Source: Thysanoteuthis rhombus | Lineage: Eukaryota; Mollusca; Cephalopoda; Oegopsida; Thysanoteuthidae | Assembly: GCA_963457665.1 (NCBI GenBank) | Contig: OY735216.1 | Coordinates: 47,895,825-47,959,824 of the forward strand | DNA: 64,000 nucleotides | Reading direction: 5' to 3' | In this document: piece by piece, positions 1 to 13,395 of the stretch | Layout of the letters: every line of letters starts with the position of its first letter | Position numbering within the stretch: position 1 is the first letter of the stretch | Translations under genes and position numbers: made by a program | The notes under the pieces: model-generated | What the model saw: only the letters and a program-made list of their open reading frames with translations | What the model was told of the DNA's origin: nothing | The model's database searches: none

Positions 1-405
1 TGTGATTTTCGGCAGCATGCTGTGTTGGGGTTAATCAATTAAGATATTGGGCAATGAATTGGAATGAATAAGTTACCTCTCTCACATCTGTTGAATACTG
101 ATAACTAAAACTAAGTCCAAAAATTGAAAAAAAAGGTGTGAATGCTTTCGGATACAAACTAAGGGATTTATTTAGCATAAATGTACATTGTAAATTGAGT
201 TCCCTCACTATAAACTTATTTAGGGAGTGAGTATTTTTTTTAAAAACGCATTTCTAATCTCAGAGTAAATGTTGAAATTTTCAGTCATACAGCTTTATTT
301 GTGTGGTTTGTATTCGTGATGCATTCATATACAGCCAGCCAGACCAGATCAGACACTGAAAAAATCTATGTTGTCAGTTTTGGTGGATAGTTCGTTATAA
401 TGCGT
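1..405 (-). repeat. Dispersed repeat A, partial copy
   Basis: On the minus strand this matches the block seen at 3617-4060, 5585-6060, 14115-15130, 47090-47350 and 62900-63420. Shared landmarks are a run with GCTGGCTGGC-like text, 'CAATGTAAGTTCATGCTAAAT' minus its last base, and a 'GTGTCC..CAGCATTCACGC' segment. Copies are roughly 70-80% alike by eye. No ORF is conserved among copies, so it looks like a non-coding interspersed repeat. The left end runs off the window. Confidence 0.6.
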
Positions 406-1290
406 CACTTCGTCTGAAAGACAAAGAAATATTATTGGAAAGTATATTGATGTTCTGATCTTTAGTTTTGAATAAAAACGCACAAACATATAGATGCCAA
501 GTCATTTGAAAGATACATCTATGCCACACCTCTAGACAACTTTGGAAGTGAATGTATGGATGGCTATGATTGGTACTTTCTTTTTTCCATCGCTATATGA
601 TATGATCGAGTTTTTGTTCTGACTTTTCTTGTTTCTCTACCTCCATTTTCTAAGGAAGGGTCGCTTTTTTCATTCCGTAAAGTTCCGTCTGACTTCGGCA
701 ATTCCTTTCGCTCCTCCCTTTTTAATTCTTTGATCTTTGTTCCTTTCAGTGTTTGAAATTTCGCTTTCAATGTTTGAAATTACCTAACTTTTTGGATAAA
801 GTAGGGACTTGCAATCTAACAAATATTCTCGATGGTTTTCTCGTTTCTTCTCAACTACTATGAACGCTGATAGTTCTATGAATGCCAAAGAGGTCTTTGT
901 TCAGACCAAACTTGAATTGGCGAATAGCGTTCGAAAAGAAGGAATTATAGAGTGGACGAAGAAAGAGGAATACTTTTTCTTTTTTTTACGACATACCACG
1001 TCATATAATCTTTTTCAATATCTCATATTGTGAGCTTGGTGTTATGACCCTTAACTTATAAGGAACACAAATAGATACACACTTCTTGGATACAAACGAA
1101 AATGTAGCAAGGCTTGAGAAAACATGTCAGTGTCCGTTTTCAAAGAGTCTTTTTTAATCTCTTAACAGCAATACATTATTCTTTCCTTTTAATCAATTGG
1201 AAATAAAAGGTTCTTTGCCTAGAAAAAATGTTGTCAAATGCTATCAAAAATCATGTAAATAACGTCACAGGTTTTGAAGAGAGTCTGTTC
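406..1290. other. AT-rich intergenic stretch, nothing recognised
   Basis: Only short chance ORFs occur here. A phrase TGTTTGAAATT is repeated at about 750 and 770. I see no gene, RNA or element boundary. Confidence 0.5.
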
Positions 1291-1299
1291 TTATTCTTG

Positions 1300-1625
1300 T
1301 GTTTTTACCTCCCCAAATAAAATTGGAAAAGGTATACGTATCCACTTGTGTCTGTTTGTACAAACAATACCTCCAAAAGTTCCCATTGAATTTCAATGAC
1401 ATTCCGTGTGAGTTTGGGCCACGAGCCGAAGAAGAAATGATTAAATCTTTGGGCGTACCCGGAAATTCTTTTCTGGTTGAGAGATATTATGACAATAGTT
1501 TTTAAATCGAAGCTGTCTTCCCTTGCTACACATGAACTAATTTTCATCCTGTTTTTAGTTAGTGTATGGCGTTAGCAGTGGTACGCACTCTTTGAGTGCT
1601 TTCTAGGTTTACAAAGTTTCTCCTA
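1300..1625 (+). repeat. Dispersed repeat F module
   Basis: It contains the recurring text 'CTCCAAAAGTTC..TTGAATTTCAATGACATT' followed by a block ending in 'TTTTCATC..GTTTTTAGTTAGTGTATGGCGTT'. The same module is at 30790-31450 (two copies), 21555-21790 (minus), 46245-46310 and within 2560-6560. It is non-coding and of unknown class. Confidence 0.5.
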
Positions 1626-1689
1626 ACTTTGGGAATTCCTTCTGTCCTTTCGTTGAACGAAGATGGAGAAGAGTTCTATCCTCTTTATT

Positions 1690-2095
1690 CGTGTCAGTGC
1701 TTTTGTGCTTGTTCATTTGTTTGCTTGTGCGTTTGTGTGTCTCAGCGCTTATGGCCATACCGTTTTGACTACGGACTTGGAGATTGGTATCAGTACTCCA
1801 CTAGATCCCTTCAAGAATTTTTTTTTTAATTTTTAGAAAAAAATGGGAGGGGGGTTATTTTGACGGGTATAGTTTTTTTTTAATAGCAACTAGATTCTCC
1901 AGAATCAAAATATTCCAAGATGTTTTGTTAATTCTATTTCACATGTTTTCCTCTTGAAAACGCGAGTGATGTCATGAATAAGATTTATTCTGACCATATT
2001 TATTTTTCGATAGATTTTTTTTTTACATGATTTCAGGTTTTGACGCTACAGTTGTTTAATTATTGACTGTGAAGGCGAGTTTTTATCTCTTTCAA
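1690..2095 (+). repeat. Dispersed repeat D, copy 1
   Basis: It aligns over about 400 bases with 17690-18085. Both share GGCCATACCGTTTTG, a G-run followed by TTATTT, 'TTTTGACGCTACGGTT' or a close variant, and 'ATTACTGACTGTGA'. Divergence is about 30%. A peptide similarity (WPYRF..) follows from DNA similarity and is not evidence of a gene. Confidence 0.55.
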
Positions 2096-2142
2096 TTTTT
2101 ATTAATTTCAGTTTTTGAACCTTGACTTCCTACTTTCCTACT

Positions 2143-2551
<409 letters not shown>

Positions 2552-2559
2552 ATTTTGGA

Positions 2560-4500
2560 GATATTGTGTGGACAAACAGGGATGAATGCATAAAGGTATA
2601 GGAAAAAATGAAAAACATCCCTAATATATAAAAAAAATCCTTCCAGAAAATCTCATTGAAATTAATCGATAACTTTTGGAGTTGCTTTGTGGATATATGG
2701 CAATAATGCAAGAGAAATAACCGTTGAGAAAACTTATTGAATCCGCCCCCAAATTTAATTTCCTTTTTCGTTGCCCATTGCCAATGATACTATGAAATAT
2801 CATGGATATTCATCAAGAGATTTTGAGATGCTGTGTGGTGTGTTCATACAGCTACTATGTTAGTAAGGAAAAATACTTGATTCATCGAGGATTTGATCAC
2901 ACCTTTCAACAAAATGTTATTCAAATTTGTAGTGGACTTTTGGAAATATTGCGTGGATGAATGATGTATGAAAAAAAATTCTCAATCAAAAGAATTTCCC
3001 AAATCCATCCCAAAACATAACCCATTCTTCCTTATGCCCTGCCCTTCTGTAAAGTGTCATTGAAATTCGTTGGGAACCTTTGGAGATTTTCTTATGGACA
3101 AGTAACAGACAGACAACGAGTGAATGCATATATTTCTATCTATATCGTTGGCAGAGGTAAATAAATTGAATATTCTCGACGATTGAAGAATTTACTCGTC
3201 ATTTTAAAGATTATTTATTCATTTCATGAAGTCCTGACAACATATGTCATAACACTTGTCCACAGAGAAAGAGCAAATTTTCTAATCCCTCAGAGTTATT
3301 TTTCCTTCTATTTTTCACTGCCTTTTCTTTTTTTTAGATTTATTTCTTCCTTTCTTTCTATTTCTATTTCTTGCTTCCTTAGTCTTTCTTTGTTCCTTCC
3401 TTCCTTCCTTCCTTTCTTTCAAGCCTTTTATTTTTCTATGTCGTGTCTTTCATTCTTTCTTTCGTTTTTCTTGCCTTTTTTTATTTGTTGTTTTCTAGTT
3501 TTTTCTTTCTTTCATTCATTCTTTCGTTCTTCCTTTCTAGCTTTCAATCATTATTCATTTAGTTATTTCTTCCTTGCTCCCCCTTTCCCATTATATCTCG
3601 TTTTCTTTACTTCTTTTTTTAGAAACAGTAAACTAAAACTGTCGACATGGGTCTCTTCACTTTTCAAGCTGGTCTGGCTGGCTATCAATGCATGCATTTG
3701 TCGCTTATACAGGCTGCACCAATGAAGCAAGAGGAATAAAATTTACTCCTTATTATGTCTTTTTTTGTTTTGTTTTTGGAAAATTATTGGCCAAAAAGAT
3801 TCTAATTCGGTTCAATTTGCAATGTCAGTTCATGCTAAATTAGTCCCTTAGTTTGTGTCAAACAACTTTTACGCTTGTTTTAATAGTAATCAGTGCCCAA
3901 CAACGGATGAGAAAAGTAACTTATTCTTTGATCAAGCCTTTTATCATTTTGTTAATTGATCATCAACAACCATACATGCTGCCAAAAGATATTGGTCGCA
4001 TGACGATTTCAACTGAGAGACTAATCAGACCTGTTTCTGTTTCTTTCATTCTTGGTATTTCTATTTTTTACGTGCCTGAATCTCCAAACGTTGTTTGCAT
4101 AATCTCAGCGAACGTTGTCAGTCAAATAGTTTCCTCAGTGACCACCGACCGTCAACACAAGTCTCGTAGCTGTTAGAGGATTGACATAAAAACTCAGTTT
4201 GCACTGATGCTTTGAAGATGACGGATGCTGCTCAAAAAGAGACAGTATTCAGGGAGGGTATACCTCTGCCAACACCATACACCCAATAAAAACTGGATGA
4301 AAATTAATTCGTATACTGCTAAAATGACGGGTAGGGTGTCTTGTTTTGATTTTCGATATTTTTGACTATTTTTTACTTTTTCCTAATAAATGAAAAAAAA
4401 AACACGCCTTTCAATCGAAAACAAATTCTTGGATCCTGCACAAAACGTATTCAATACGTTATCAAATTTCCCAACCTTCAGTTAAATGGCATTGAAATAC
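2560..4500 (+). repeat. ~2-kb tandem unit, copy 1
   Basis: It aligns in order with 4500-6560. The shared order is modules with 'CATTGAAATTCGTTGAGAAC' text, a segment with AAATTTTCTAAT and CTCAGAG, a CT-rich tract (3300-3620), the repeat A block (3617-4060), 'GCCAAAAGATATTGGTCGCATG', and a CCAAACGTTGTTTGCATAA block. The spacing between matching points is about 1,960-2,000 bases. The long 'F/S-rich' ORF at 3183-3725 is a translation of the CT-rich tract and is not conserved as protein. Confidence 0.65.
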
Positions 4501-6560
4501 GTTGAGAACTTTCGGGGATATTTTGTTAAAAACATGTAAAACCATGAATATGCAGAAACAAAAAATTAAATCCTGGACCCGTCCCAAATTTAACAAATTT
4601 TCAGAAAATGTCATCATAATTCATTGATGACTTTCAGAAATACTGTTAGGACATATAGCTAAGATGCAAGGGGGATAACAGTGAACAGTTCCTTGATCCA
4701 TTCCTAAATTTAATTACTTATTACATAGCTCCTAGCCTATGATTCCATGACATTTCTTGGAAATCCATTGCGAATTTTTTTTAGATATTGTTGGGTGTGT
4801 ACATACTGCTACGATGAAAGGGAGAAAAATTACTTGATCTACCCCAATATTCTATTACGTCGTTCGTAGATCATCCAACAAAATGCCATTCAAATTTATC
4901 GAGAACTTTTGGAGATATAATGTGACAAATAATATGTATGAAAAATACCTCTCAATCGAAAACACATTCCTAGATTCAAACCAAAAGTGTAATCAATTAT
5001 TTCTTTTTTGGTGCCCAGCCCTTCTGCAAAATGTCATTGAAATTCGTTGAGAACTTTTGGGGATATTGTGTGGACAAATGGACACTCAGATACTGAGTAT
5101 TAACATATTCTTTCCTAATGTCGTTGGTAACAAAAAATGAAATGAACATTCTCGATGATTGATGAATATTCTCATTTTTTTCTTGTTTAATGTATTCATT
5201 TTGTTTTCTTTGCCCATTGCATTAAATTCTGAAAATATGCGTCATGCCGTTTGTCCACTGCAAAATTGCAAATTTTCTAATGTCTCAGAGAAACTTTCCT
5301 TCTATTTTTCTATTTCTAATACTTTCTTTCTTCCTTTATTTATCTATTCTTCTGTTCATTGCACTCTATATCTTTCTTTCTTCTTTTTTTCCTTCTTTCT
5401 AGCTTTTGTCTTTTCTATCTCTGACTTTGCTAATCTTATTTTTTTTCTCTTGCTCGTTCTTTCTCGCCTTCCCCTTTTGTGTCTTGCTCTCTGATTATTG
5501 CATTCTAATACTTTCTCTCAATCTTTCTTTCTTTCTTTCTTTCTTTCTTTTTCATTCCTTCTCATATCTTGCTTTTTTTCCCAGATTTGTTTTAGAAACT
5601 GTCAATCAAAACTGTCAACAAACCATTCAACATAGGTTTCTTTGGTTTTCAAATGGATCTGGCAGGCTGGCTATCTATATATGTATGTATGTATGTTTCG
5701 TGCGTTTAGTTCGCATCAATGGAGTTAGAGGGCTGAAGATGTAAACATTTACTACTTATCATGCCAAGAAAAAATTTTTTGCATTTTTGAACGCGCCTTC
5801 CATGAATTCGTTGTGTGGGATTCAACTTATAATGTAACTTTATGCTAAATAAGTCCCTTAATTTGTGTCCGGAAGCGTTCACGCTTATATTTTGAAAATC
5901 CAGATTCTTTTTAAAATTTTTGATCACTGCCTAAGAAAAGGCGAGAGGAATAATCTATTCATTAATCTCCCCTTTTCAATTTTTTGATTGATCACCCACT
6001 GCACTACATGTTGCCAAAAGACATTGGTCGCATGACAGTTTTAACCGAGTGACTAACCAGACCTGTTTCCCTTTCTTTCAATCTTAGTATTTTTATGTTT
6101 TACGCGCTAGAACCCTCCAACGTTGTTTGCATAAAGTCTCGTCAGTCAAATGGTTTGCTTAGTGACCATCAACCGTCAACACAAATCTCGTAGCTTTTAA
6201 AGAATTGACATAGAAACACAGATTACACAAATGCTTTGAGGATGACGGATAGCACCGAAAAACTTGACAGTATCCAGAAAGTGCATATCGCCGCCAACGC
6301 CATACGCCAACTAGAAACCGAATGAAAATCCGTTCATATATAGGCACGATGAGGGGAAGGTCACATGGTTTTGATTTCTGATATTTTGGACTATTGTTTA
6401 CCCCTACTTAGTATACGAAAGAATTCCTCCCGATTAAAAACAAATCCCTTAATTTGACCCAGAATGTACTCTTCATTGCCCTATCTCCTGCCTTTATGCA
6501 AAATATTATTCCAATTCGCTGAGAACTCTCGGAGATAATTTCTAGATAAGCATGAGTGAA
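4501..6560 (+). repeat. ~2-kb tandem unit, copy 2
   Basis: Second unit of the tandem pair, diverged by about 25-30% from copy 1. Its CT-rich tract is at 5285-5580 and includes (CTTT)n, and its repeat A block is at 5585-6060. It ends near 6560 in the same module that closes copy 1 near 4530. It is non-coding. Confidence 0.65.
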
Positions 6561-7081
6561 ACCATAAATATGTGAAAAAAACGATAAAATAAGATGGAGT
6601 TCAATAGTCTGAAAACACCTTGAATATCTGTCTATCTATTTATCTCTCAAGGACGGAGTTGAATGATCCGAAAATTTTGAATATTAATGGCCCGTCTCAA
6701 ATTATTGATAGATAGATAAATAGATAAATAGAGATGGGGTGAGCAAAATGTGACTAATGTTAAACAAAGAAAGTCCCTTATAGAATCTCATGTATAAATC
6801 ATGACAATCGTATTCGACGCAAAAAGTCTTTTTGTTTCTGAATCAAAAAATGTCTGCATCGTTCACCATTTTTCATCCACTTGAAAGCGCTTTCAAGTAG
6901 TTAAAATGTCATTGAGACAGAAAGAAGTGTAAAACATTGAAATACTTCAAGAAAAGACGTTCATCTCTCTATATTTATCTACACCCGAACCGATTCTATG
7001 AAAAGAAAGTATTTTGGTGCGTAACGTAAAAGTTGAGTGAAAAAAGTAGCTGAATACTATTCAGTATTTCAGAAGTTTTCT

Positions 7082-7083
<2 letters not shown>
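6561..7083. other. Intergenic stretch with (TATC)/(GATA) inverted tracts
   Basis: Short TCTATCTATTTATCTC text near 6632-6648 and its reverse complement in GATA-type text near 6705-6735 could form a hairpin. Nothing else is recognised. Confidence 0.4.
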
Positions 7084-7172
<89 letters not shown>

Positions 7173-7183
7173 GTATATATATG

Positions 7184-7256
<73 letters not shown>

Positions 7257-7264
7257 GTATATAC

Positions 7265-7321
<57 letters not shown>
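7084..7321. repeat. (TA)n array with TGTA interruptions
   Basis: About 238 bases of TA with scattered ATGTAT variants, the longest continuous (TA)n array in the window. Open frames reading 'YIYI' across it are artefacts. Confidence 0.95.
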
Positions 7322-7322
<1 letters not shown>

Positions 7323-7325
<3 letters not shown>

Positions 7326-7855
7326 CTACACAAGAATAATGTAACTTCATTTGTATACGAAGTATTTCAAATCTAAATATCATCTACTGACTTTTGTAAG
7401 GCACTTTTTTCTTGACTTTTGAAACTTTCGAATAATGGTGAGGTATAAATAGGGCCTTTCTCTTAAAAGATACCAAAATTTCTTAGTCAATAAGCTCTAA
7501 TAGGTCTTTAGTATCACCAAAACAATTTTCTAAACCCCAGATCCTTGGGAGAATTGTCAAGACCAAGTGGAAGATGCGTATTTGGAATCGTGTCAGGCGT
7601 AGAAAAATTTAAAGATTCAGAATCACTCATTTGAGTTGAAATCAATTCCCTTTGGAAATTTTGGGCCGAGAACCACCGTAAAAGCAATTATATTGAACTA
7701 TATTTGATTTTTTATGCAGAAAATCAAAAGTTTATCTGTTTGGTTTTTTTTTTCGTTACAATCACGCAAAAGTTAAGATGGAAATTTTCTCAATAAATTT
7801 CAACGAGATTTTGTGTAGGGGTGAGTTATGAAGTAAAGAAAGAATGCTCAAATTT
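7323..7855 (+). repeat. Repeat C, copy 2, with 227-base extra segment
   Basis: Bases 7323-7565 match 2258-2499 almost exactly. Then 7566-7792 has no counterpart in copy 1, and the match resumes at 7793. The extra segment lacks terminal inverted repeats, so a deletion in copy 1 is as likely as an insertion here. Confidence 0.8.
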
Positions 7856-10729
7856 ATAGGTGGGTACAGGGGTTTGTTCTTGATTTAGAGATACTTTTTC
7901 GATGTTATCATTTGATACATTTCTGTATTCGCACCCGAGAAGTCCTGGTTAATTAAAAATTTTATAAAAGTAATTAATGTATTTCAATGAATTTTGCTTT
8001 TTATTGAGAGATAATTTTTCGTTATTTTTTTCATAAATTTCTGTATTCGCTCTTGATTCTCAACATGATAACTCCAAACGGTCTCAATTAATTTTGATGG
8101 AATTTAGTGAAAGGACAAGATGCGGAGTAAGGCAGATGCGATCAAATTCTGGGATGAATCAAGGCATTCATTTCTTTCTATTTAGATGTATTTAACCACA
8201 TTTAAATATTAACATGATACTTTTCTTTTGAAACTTTATCATAAGATTTATTTGCTAACAGAATGGTTTTAATTAACCAGGAATTCTGTTTACGAAGTGA
8301 AGATCTATTTTGTGATATTCGTGATGTATACCGAATCATGTATATGGATATATATGCATGTTGATATACATCAACTTGCATATACATACACATGCATAAA
8401 TATAAAGGGTGTTTTTTTTTAAAAACTCTTTTGATTTGTATTTAAAGTATATAATTTTACAAACTTATTTTTTAAGACTCTTGGCAAAAAATATCACAAA
8501 AAATGCTAATTACATATATTTTGACTTTACAATAGAAGTCGTAAGTAATTTCCTTCAACGTGGATACAAGTTCGTACTTATCACATTACATAAACATCTC
8601 ACCACGTTGGAAAACAGAATAGGTGACGCAACACAAACGAATGGATGCTCAAATGAGGCTAGCGTTTGATGCAATCATTTCAACATCTAAAGATTGATAC
8701 ATCTAAGTAGAGCGTTGCCACGTGGCTAATATGACATTTCTACCCTTTAACCTTAGGGTTACGACCTTTATGAAAAAATCCGTGTTTTAAAAAGTATTCT
8801 CCGAATATTTCAACCGAAATTCAAACGACTAACTTCGAATATGCCTTAATTCTCTTTTTCTTCTTTTTCTCACCTCGTCTTTTTTTCTTTTCATATATGC
8901 CAAGGGGGCGTGGCTGGTTAACAATTAACGACAACGAAAATTTCTCTGACGCATTGGAGGCGCTCCCCAGCACTCGACGCCGTGGGAAACAGCTCGTGTT
9001 GTCGATTCTTGGGACATGCCCTACAAACAATATTTTACCAGTTTCCATAAACCACACTACTTTTTCCCTTTCTTTTTTTTTTCTGTTGTAAACCTTTCAG
9101 ATCTGATACGTATGTACATCATACGAGGATTAAATCTGCTGATGGCTGGTGGGATTTCTTTTTACACAACGTATTTTCTGCATTGTTATGTTTTCAATTT
9201 GTCAAGGTTTCTTGACATGGGTTTTTTTTGCTTTCTTGCATTTTCATTGCATGGACTTTTCTCCTTTCTTTGCAGTTGTCTTACAATAAGCTTTTGAGAT
9301 AACGGCTCAGCGAAATTTCAAAAGATTTAGTAGAATCCATGAGTAATTTGAGTAATTTCATTAATTTTTATGAGTAGTAACTAGTGTGTAATACTAACCT
9401 TTACTACTACAATGATTTCGATCATCGGTGGATGACCTACTACTGTGGCCTTGTGTCAGACAAAGCTAAACTTACTAAATATCGAGTACAATCTGCTTCG
9501 GTATTTACAGTGTATACAAATTTCATGAAATTACTGAAATGTTCAGAGATTTCACAAAGTCCTGAGAGGTTTCACGAAATCACTGGAAATTTCGCTAATT
9601 TCATAATCTCACTGTAATAGCCACGACTGAATTGCATAAAACCAGCGATGACACTAAGCATTGGTTATCATTAAATTACCACATGCTGACAGAAAAATGA
9701 GTTGTCTGATTGAAACTAGAGAATCAGACAAGAATCCAGTCTGGTCATGATTCATCAATATGTTAACGTCATTTTTAATCGAGCTATTGAGTGTTTGATT
9801 TTTTCTCGTCTTAACTGTAAGGAGTTGAATTACAGTGCTTTGATTGAAATTGCGACATTATTAATACAGAGTCTGAGAAAATACCCGTTAATGAAAACAC
9901 TCAGACACCTGATGCTGAGAATTATCATTGGACGCAATCTTCCCCGTAGTCAAAGGTGATAAAACCGTCTTCGACAAGAAATAGTATTCTAGAAATACAG
10001 ATTATAGATACATCGTGTTCGATTATAATATTAACTCGATTCGCTGCACAAACACTTTTATGTTTATGTCCTTCGGGTTTATTCGGGCCCCCTCGGGTGA
10101 ATGATTCGATCTATTCAGATCCCTATTCAGTATATTATTGAGAAGAGCATATTTTTTCTGGGTGGAGAAACTGTTATATCATATTTATACTTCCTATACG
10201 TACATATAATGATGCATGCTATCATTTAGGTAGTACATTGAAAGGGTAGCGAGAGAGGGGGAGAGAAATGAAGGTTAGGTACTTTATCAGGAAGGTTGAA
10301 TAGAGAGAGGAAAAGAGAGAGTTATATAGTTTACTGACAGGATTAGAATGAAGAGGAGGAGGAGAAAAAAAGAATGGAAGGGGAGGAAAGGTGTTATGCA
10401 GTTTGCTCAGGTTAGGAGAACATGGATGAAATTCTATTTTACTACGTCAGTTGCACGAATGAAATCCCATTTCATTTCATCAGTTACGCTCTTTAGCGTG
10501 ACAGAAGAATCTGCACATTGCTGATCATCATAATGTGCGGGTTATTGCAATCAATTGCTTGGCCTGTCGCAAGCATCTCACATACAGCTTTGTCCTGAGA
10601 ATCCAATAATGAAATCATCGACACCGAAGACAAAACCCTAACAAAAGATACGAAAAACAAAAATTGTGGACAAGGGGACGCCATCGACGATATCGAAGGA
10701 CTGCGTCAAGCACCATGCATTATCACCAA
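7856..10729. other. Intergenic DNA, no gene recognised
   Basis: Open frames are all below 95 codons and none has a recognisable motif. A small internal duplication is visible: GAGATA..TTTTTCG followed by TTTCTGTATTCGC occurs at about 7888-7932 and again at 8006-8053. The rest is ordinary AT-rich sequence, with purine-rich text at 10250-10400. Confidence 0.5.
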
Positions 10730-10743
10730 GATTATTATTATTA

Positions 10744-10787
<44 letters not shown>

Positions 10788-10860
10788 GTTGTTGTTGTTT
10801 TTGTTGTTGCTGTTTTTATTGTTTTTTGTTATTATTGTTGTTGTAATTATTGTTGTTAAC
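10730..10860. repeat. (ATT)n to (TTG)n compound microsatellite
   Basis: A pure (ATT)n run (about 10731-10786) passes into TTG and TTT triplets to about 10858. The Y-, L- and C-rich frames over it are artefacts. Confidence 0.9.
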
Positions 10861-11214
10861 TGATACGTTGATCCTCGTGTGTATTGTACTCGTTGACGGC
10901 ATCAGATTCTTATCGCCACTAACCGGGCAACGGCCACGACCATCAATAATTTTACTACGAACAAATTGTGACAAACTGATAACTTGTCAATGGATTGTTG
11001 TCACCAAGTCAACACGTTTAATCATTACATTATTTTTGCTTCACAATTTTGTTATTGCGTTCGTCTGTCTTCTTCGATCGAAATCTCGTTGAGTTCGTTG
11101 ACTTATCATATATACATTTTTTTCATCTTGAATTTTCATTGGACGAAACAATGTCGACCATTACTAACAAGCAAAATGCCCGTTTCATTCCTAACTGTAT
11201 ACCTAGGGTGAAAT
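10861..11214. other. Intergenic DNA, no gene recognised
   Basis: Several overlapping ORFs of 75-83 codons cross this segment, but none shows a domain and none is supported by a neighbouring exon signal. Confidence 0.4.
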
Positions 11215-11505
11215 TTAAATGCATTGTAGTATCTGGATCACGAAGATCACGAAGAGGGCAGGGAACTAGGGAGAGAAGGGCAGGTTGTGCAAAAGGGTAG
11301 GGATGGAATATGAAGATGTTTGCTATAGATGAATGGGTGAATTCGGCCATTGAGAAAAGAAGGAAAGTGAGAAAGTAAAAAGAGGTGGACTTGAACTATA
11401 GCTTCAGGCAACTCTAATGAGTTTGTTTTTTTTCAGATACTGCAGTTGCTATGCTTTAGATCTCCACCTTAGGGCATACCTTTAGCAAAGCAATCGGTAT
11501 ATTTG
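11215..11505 (+). repeat. Dispersed repeat E, copy 1
   Basis: A purine-rich start is followed by GAATTCGGCCATTGAGAAAA, 'CTTCAGGCAACTC', a TTCAGATACTGCAG-like stretch and 'TTTAGCAAAGCAATCGGTAT'. The same order is seen at 15755-16070, and the last third is also at 44025-44110. It is non-coding. Confidence 0.5.
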
Positions 11506-13104
11506 AGAATGTATTGAAATAGAAATTACCATTCAAAGAGACATAAATGAATAAAGAAAATTAAGAATAAAACAGCTTGCTGTTCTCGCTCTCAAAAATT
11601 AGATTTTTGCAAGTAAGTATTTGAAAATGCAAAAATTGTCATATACAGGCTGACTTCGATACTTCTAATCTCGTTTATACTATTTGTCAGTTAGTATTAT
11701 TCAGTGACTTTGCAGCTTCACAGTTTTTTCTACCTTTGCCCCCAAGTGGACAAGATTTGACACGAGGTCGATTTAATGTGAGGAACCACACACGAGAAAG
11801 TGTGAAGAAAGAACTCTGCAGTTGGTCAAATACCGATGAACCCCCTGTTACATATCACCAGGGGAGGAAACTCTCACTCAGTTGGAATTCGATTATCAAA
11901 TATGATTATTATGTTCAATAAAGGTCGTATTGATAAGAAATGAATAGATTGTATTGGGCGACTACAGATCAACTTGTTGACAACGGCCTGATAGGAATTT
12001 CCAACGCATTCAGAGATTTTTTAGTACAGATAAACTTCAATTAGTACGAATTCGAATAATACGAATTCCATTTAGTATACACTCGGACAGTTCCTATTCT
12101 AAAGGTGCATGTTTGGAAGGTACCAGAATTTACGTTGTGTTGGGCAGCCTACCATAAAAGTAATGTAAAATGAATTTCTGTCCGTCGTACGAAACTATGA
12201 CTTAGATGTATTCCAATTACTACTAAGCAGTATAGCCAATCTAGATATTTTATATCTTAATTTAGATCTGTTGTCCATTTAGATATTTTCAGAATAGATT
12301 TAGATCCATGATTTTAAGTAAAATATCTATAATCTGTTTTTTTTTTTTATTCATTCATACTAAATTTCTTGAGAACTGCCCATCCAAACAACTTCAAACC
12401 CAACACTGCAATGTCTGGTGTGCTGGCTCATATACATGGGTAATGTCAACTTCATACAATGGCCTATTGTTGGGTTAGCCCAGAGCATACACATGCCAAT
12501 TTCTAAAATTATAATTAGATATATACATACGCCTCAAACCCACTTTTTCACATATGAGGCGAATTGATTGTATCCCTTCTCTAGGATTATCTAATTTTTT
12601 TTCTATTGTTCTAATGTTCTAGGGTAGGGTTTCAGGACTGAACGAAATAGTTTGGGAACTTCAAAGTTTTAGATTTTTTTTGCATCAATACCATATAATA
12701 TTTCATTTGAAACTATGAAGGTTTTTTTTATTTTCTAAAAATTGGCCACAGACCAAAAGCATATGATGCAGAACCAAAGGATTCTACCGAACCCAGTTTA
12801 AGAAACCCTGGTACAGGCTATGGCCATATTTCCGAGTATTTTTGCATAAGTATTTATAGCACGATTTGGGACACCAAACAAAACGTATTGCTTTAGCCAA
12901 TTCACCGTACAGCAAGGCTTTTACTGGCCTGTCATTGTCCATTTTTGAGATATGGCTTAGCTACCATAGATTGCTTCTAACTAGTTTTTGCTCTGTCTTC
13001 CACATCTGCTCTCGCCAGTACTTCTTCATTACTGATGTATTGATACCATTCAATCTTTATGATTGCCCTGAAATCATATTGCTAAATTGTATGGGAGTTG
13101 TCAG
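11506..13104. other. Intergenic DNA, no gene recognised
   Basis: No motif-bearing ORF. A/T-rich with scattered homopolymers. The 107-codon frame at 12866-13189 only becomes meaningful at its 3' end, where it enters a LINE fragment. Confidence 0.45.
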
Positions 13105-13395
13105 ACGACGAATGTGCAGTGTCCAAGAACGTGCACAGGAGAGAATCATGCTCAACATAACATGGAAAGATCACAGGACAGTACATTAGAGAAAAAAAAA
13201 CAGGATTCAGGGATATCATAGAATCCATCACTACTCATGTGAAACTGTTGCTGGCATAATATATGATGGTGTGACTAACTAGACAAGTTCAGGAAGTATT
13301 GGCTGAGCGACGCTCATGATAGAGAGATCTAGAGAATCCTTGTGGTGGTCAATGTCCAACGACGGAAGCTAAATGGCTGAAGATGATGAAGTCCA
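13105..13395 (+). mobile_element. RTE-like LINE, decayed 3' fragment
   Basis: In frame, part reads ERAQERIMLNITWKDHRT, matching RAHERIMLGLTWRDHKT of the better preserved copy at 35859-37062. The later text 'GACAAGTTCAGGAAGTATTGGC' less its last two bases, and 'GTCCAACGACGGAAGC', correspond to the C-terminal DKFRKYW and VQRR region. A stretch in the middle is missing and stops are present, so this is a dead copy. Confidence 0.8.

Noticed and set aside
3183-3725. 180-codon F/S-rich frame
   Set aside because: It spans a CT-rich tract; the matching frame is not kept in the second tandem unit at 5159-5744.
7037-7333. Long YIYIYI frames on both strands
   Set aside because: They are direct translations of (TA)n; the same applies at 2122, 19469, 20529 and 27370.
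10664-10863. Y/L/C-rich frames of 60-65 codons
   Set aside because: They translate the (ATT)n/(TTG)n array.
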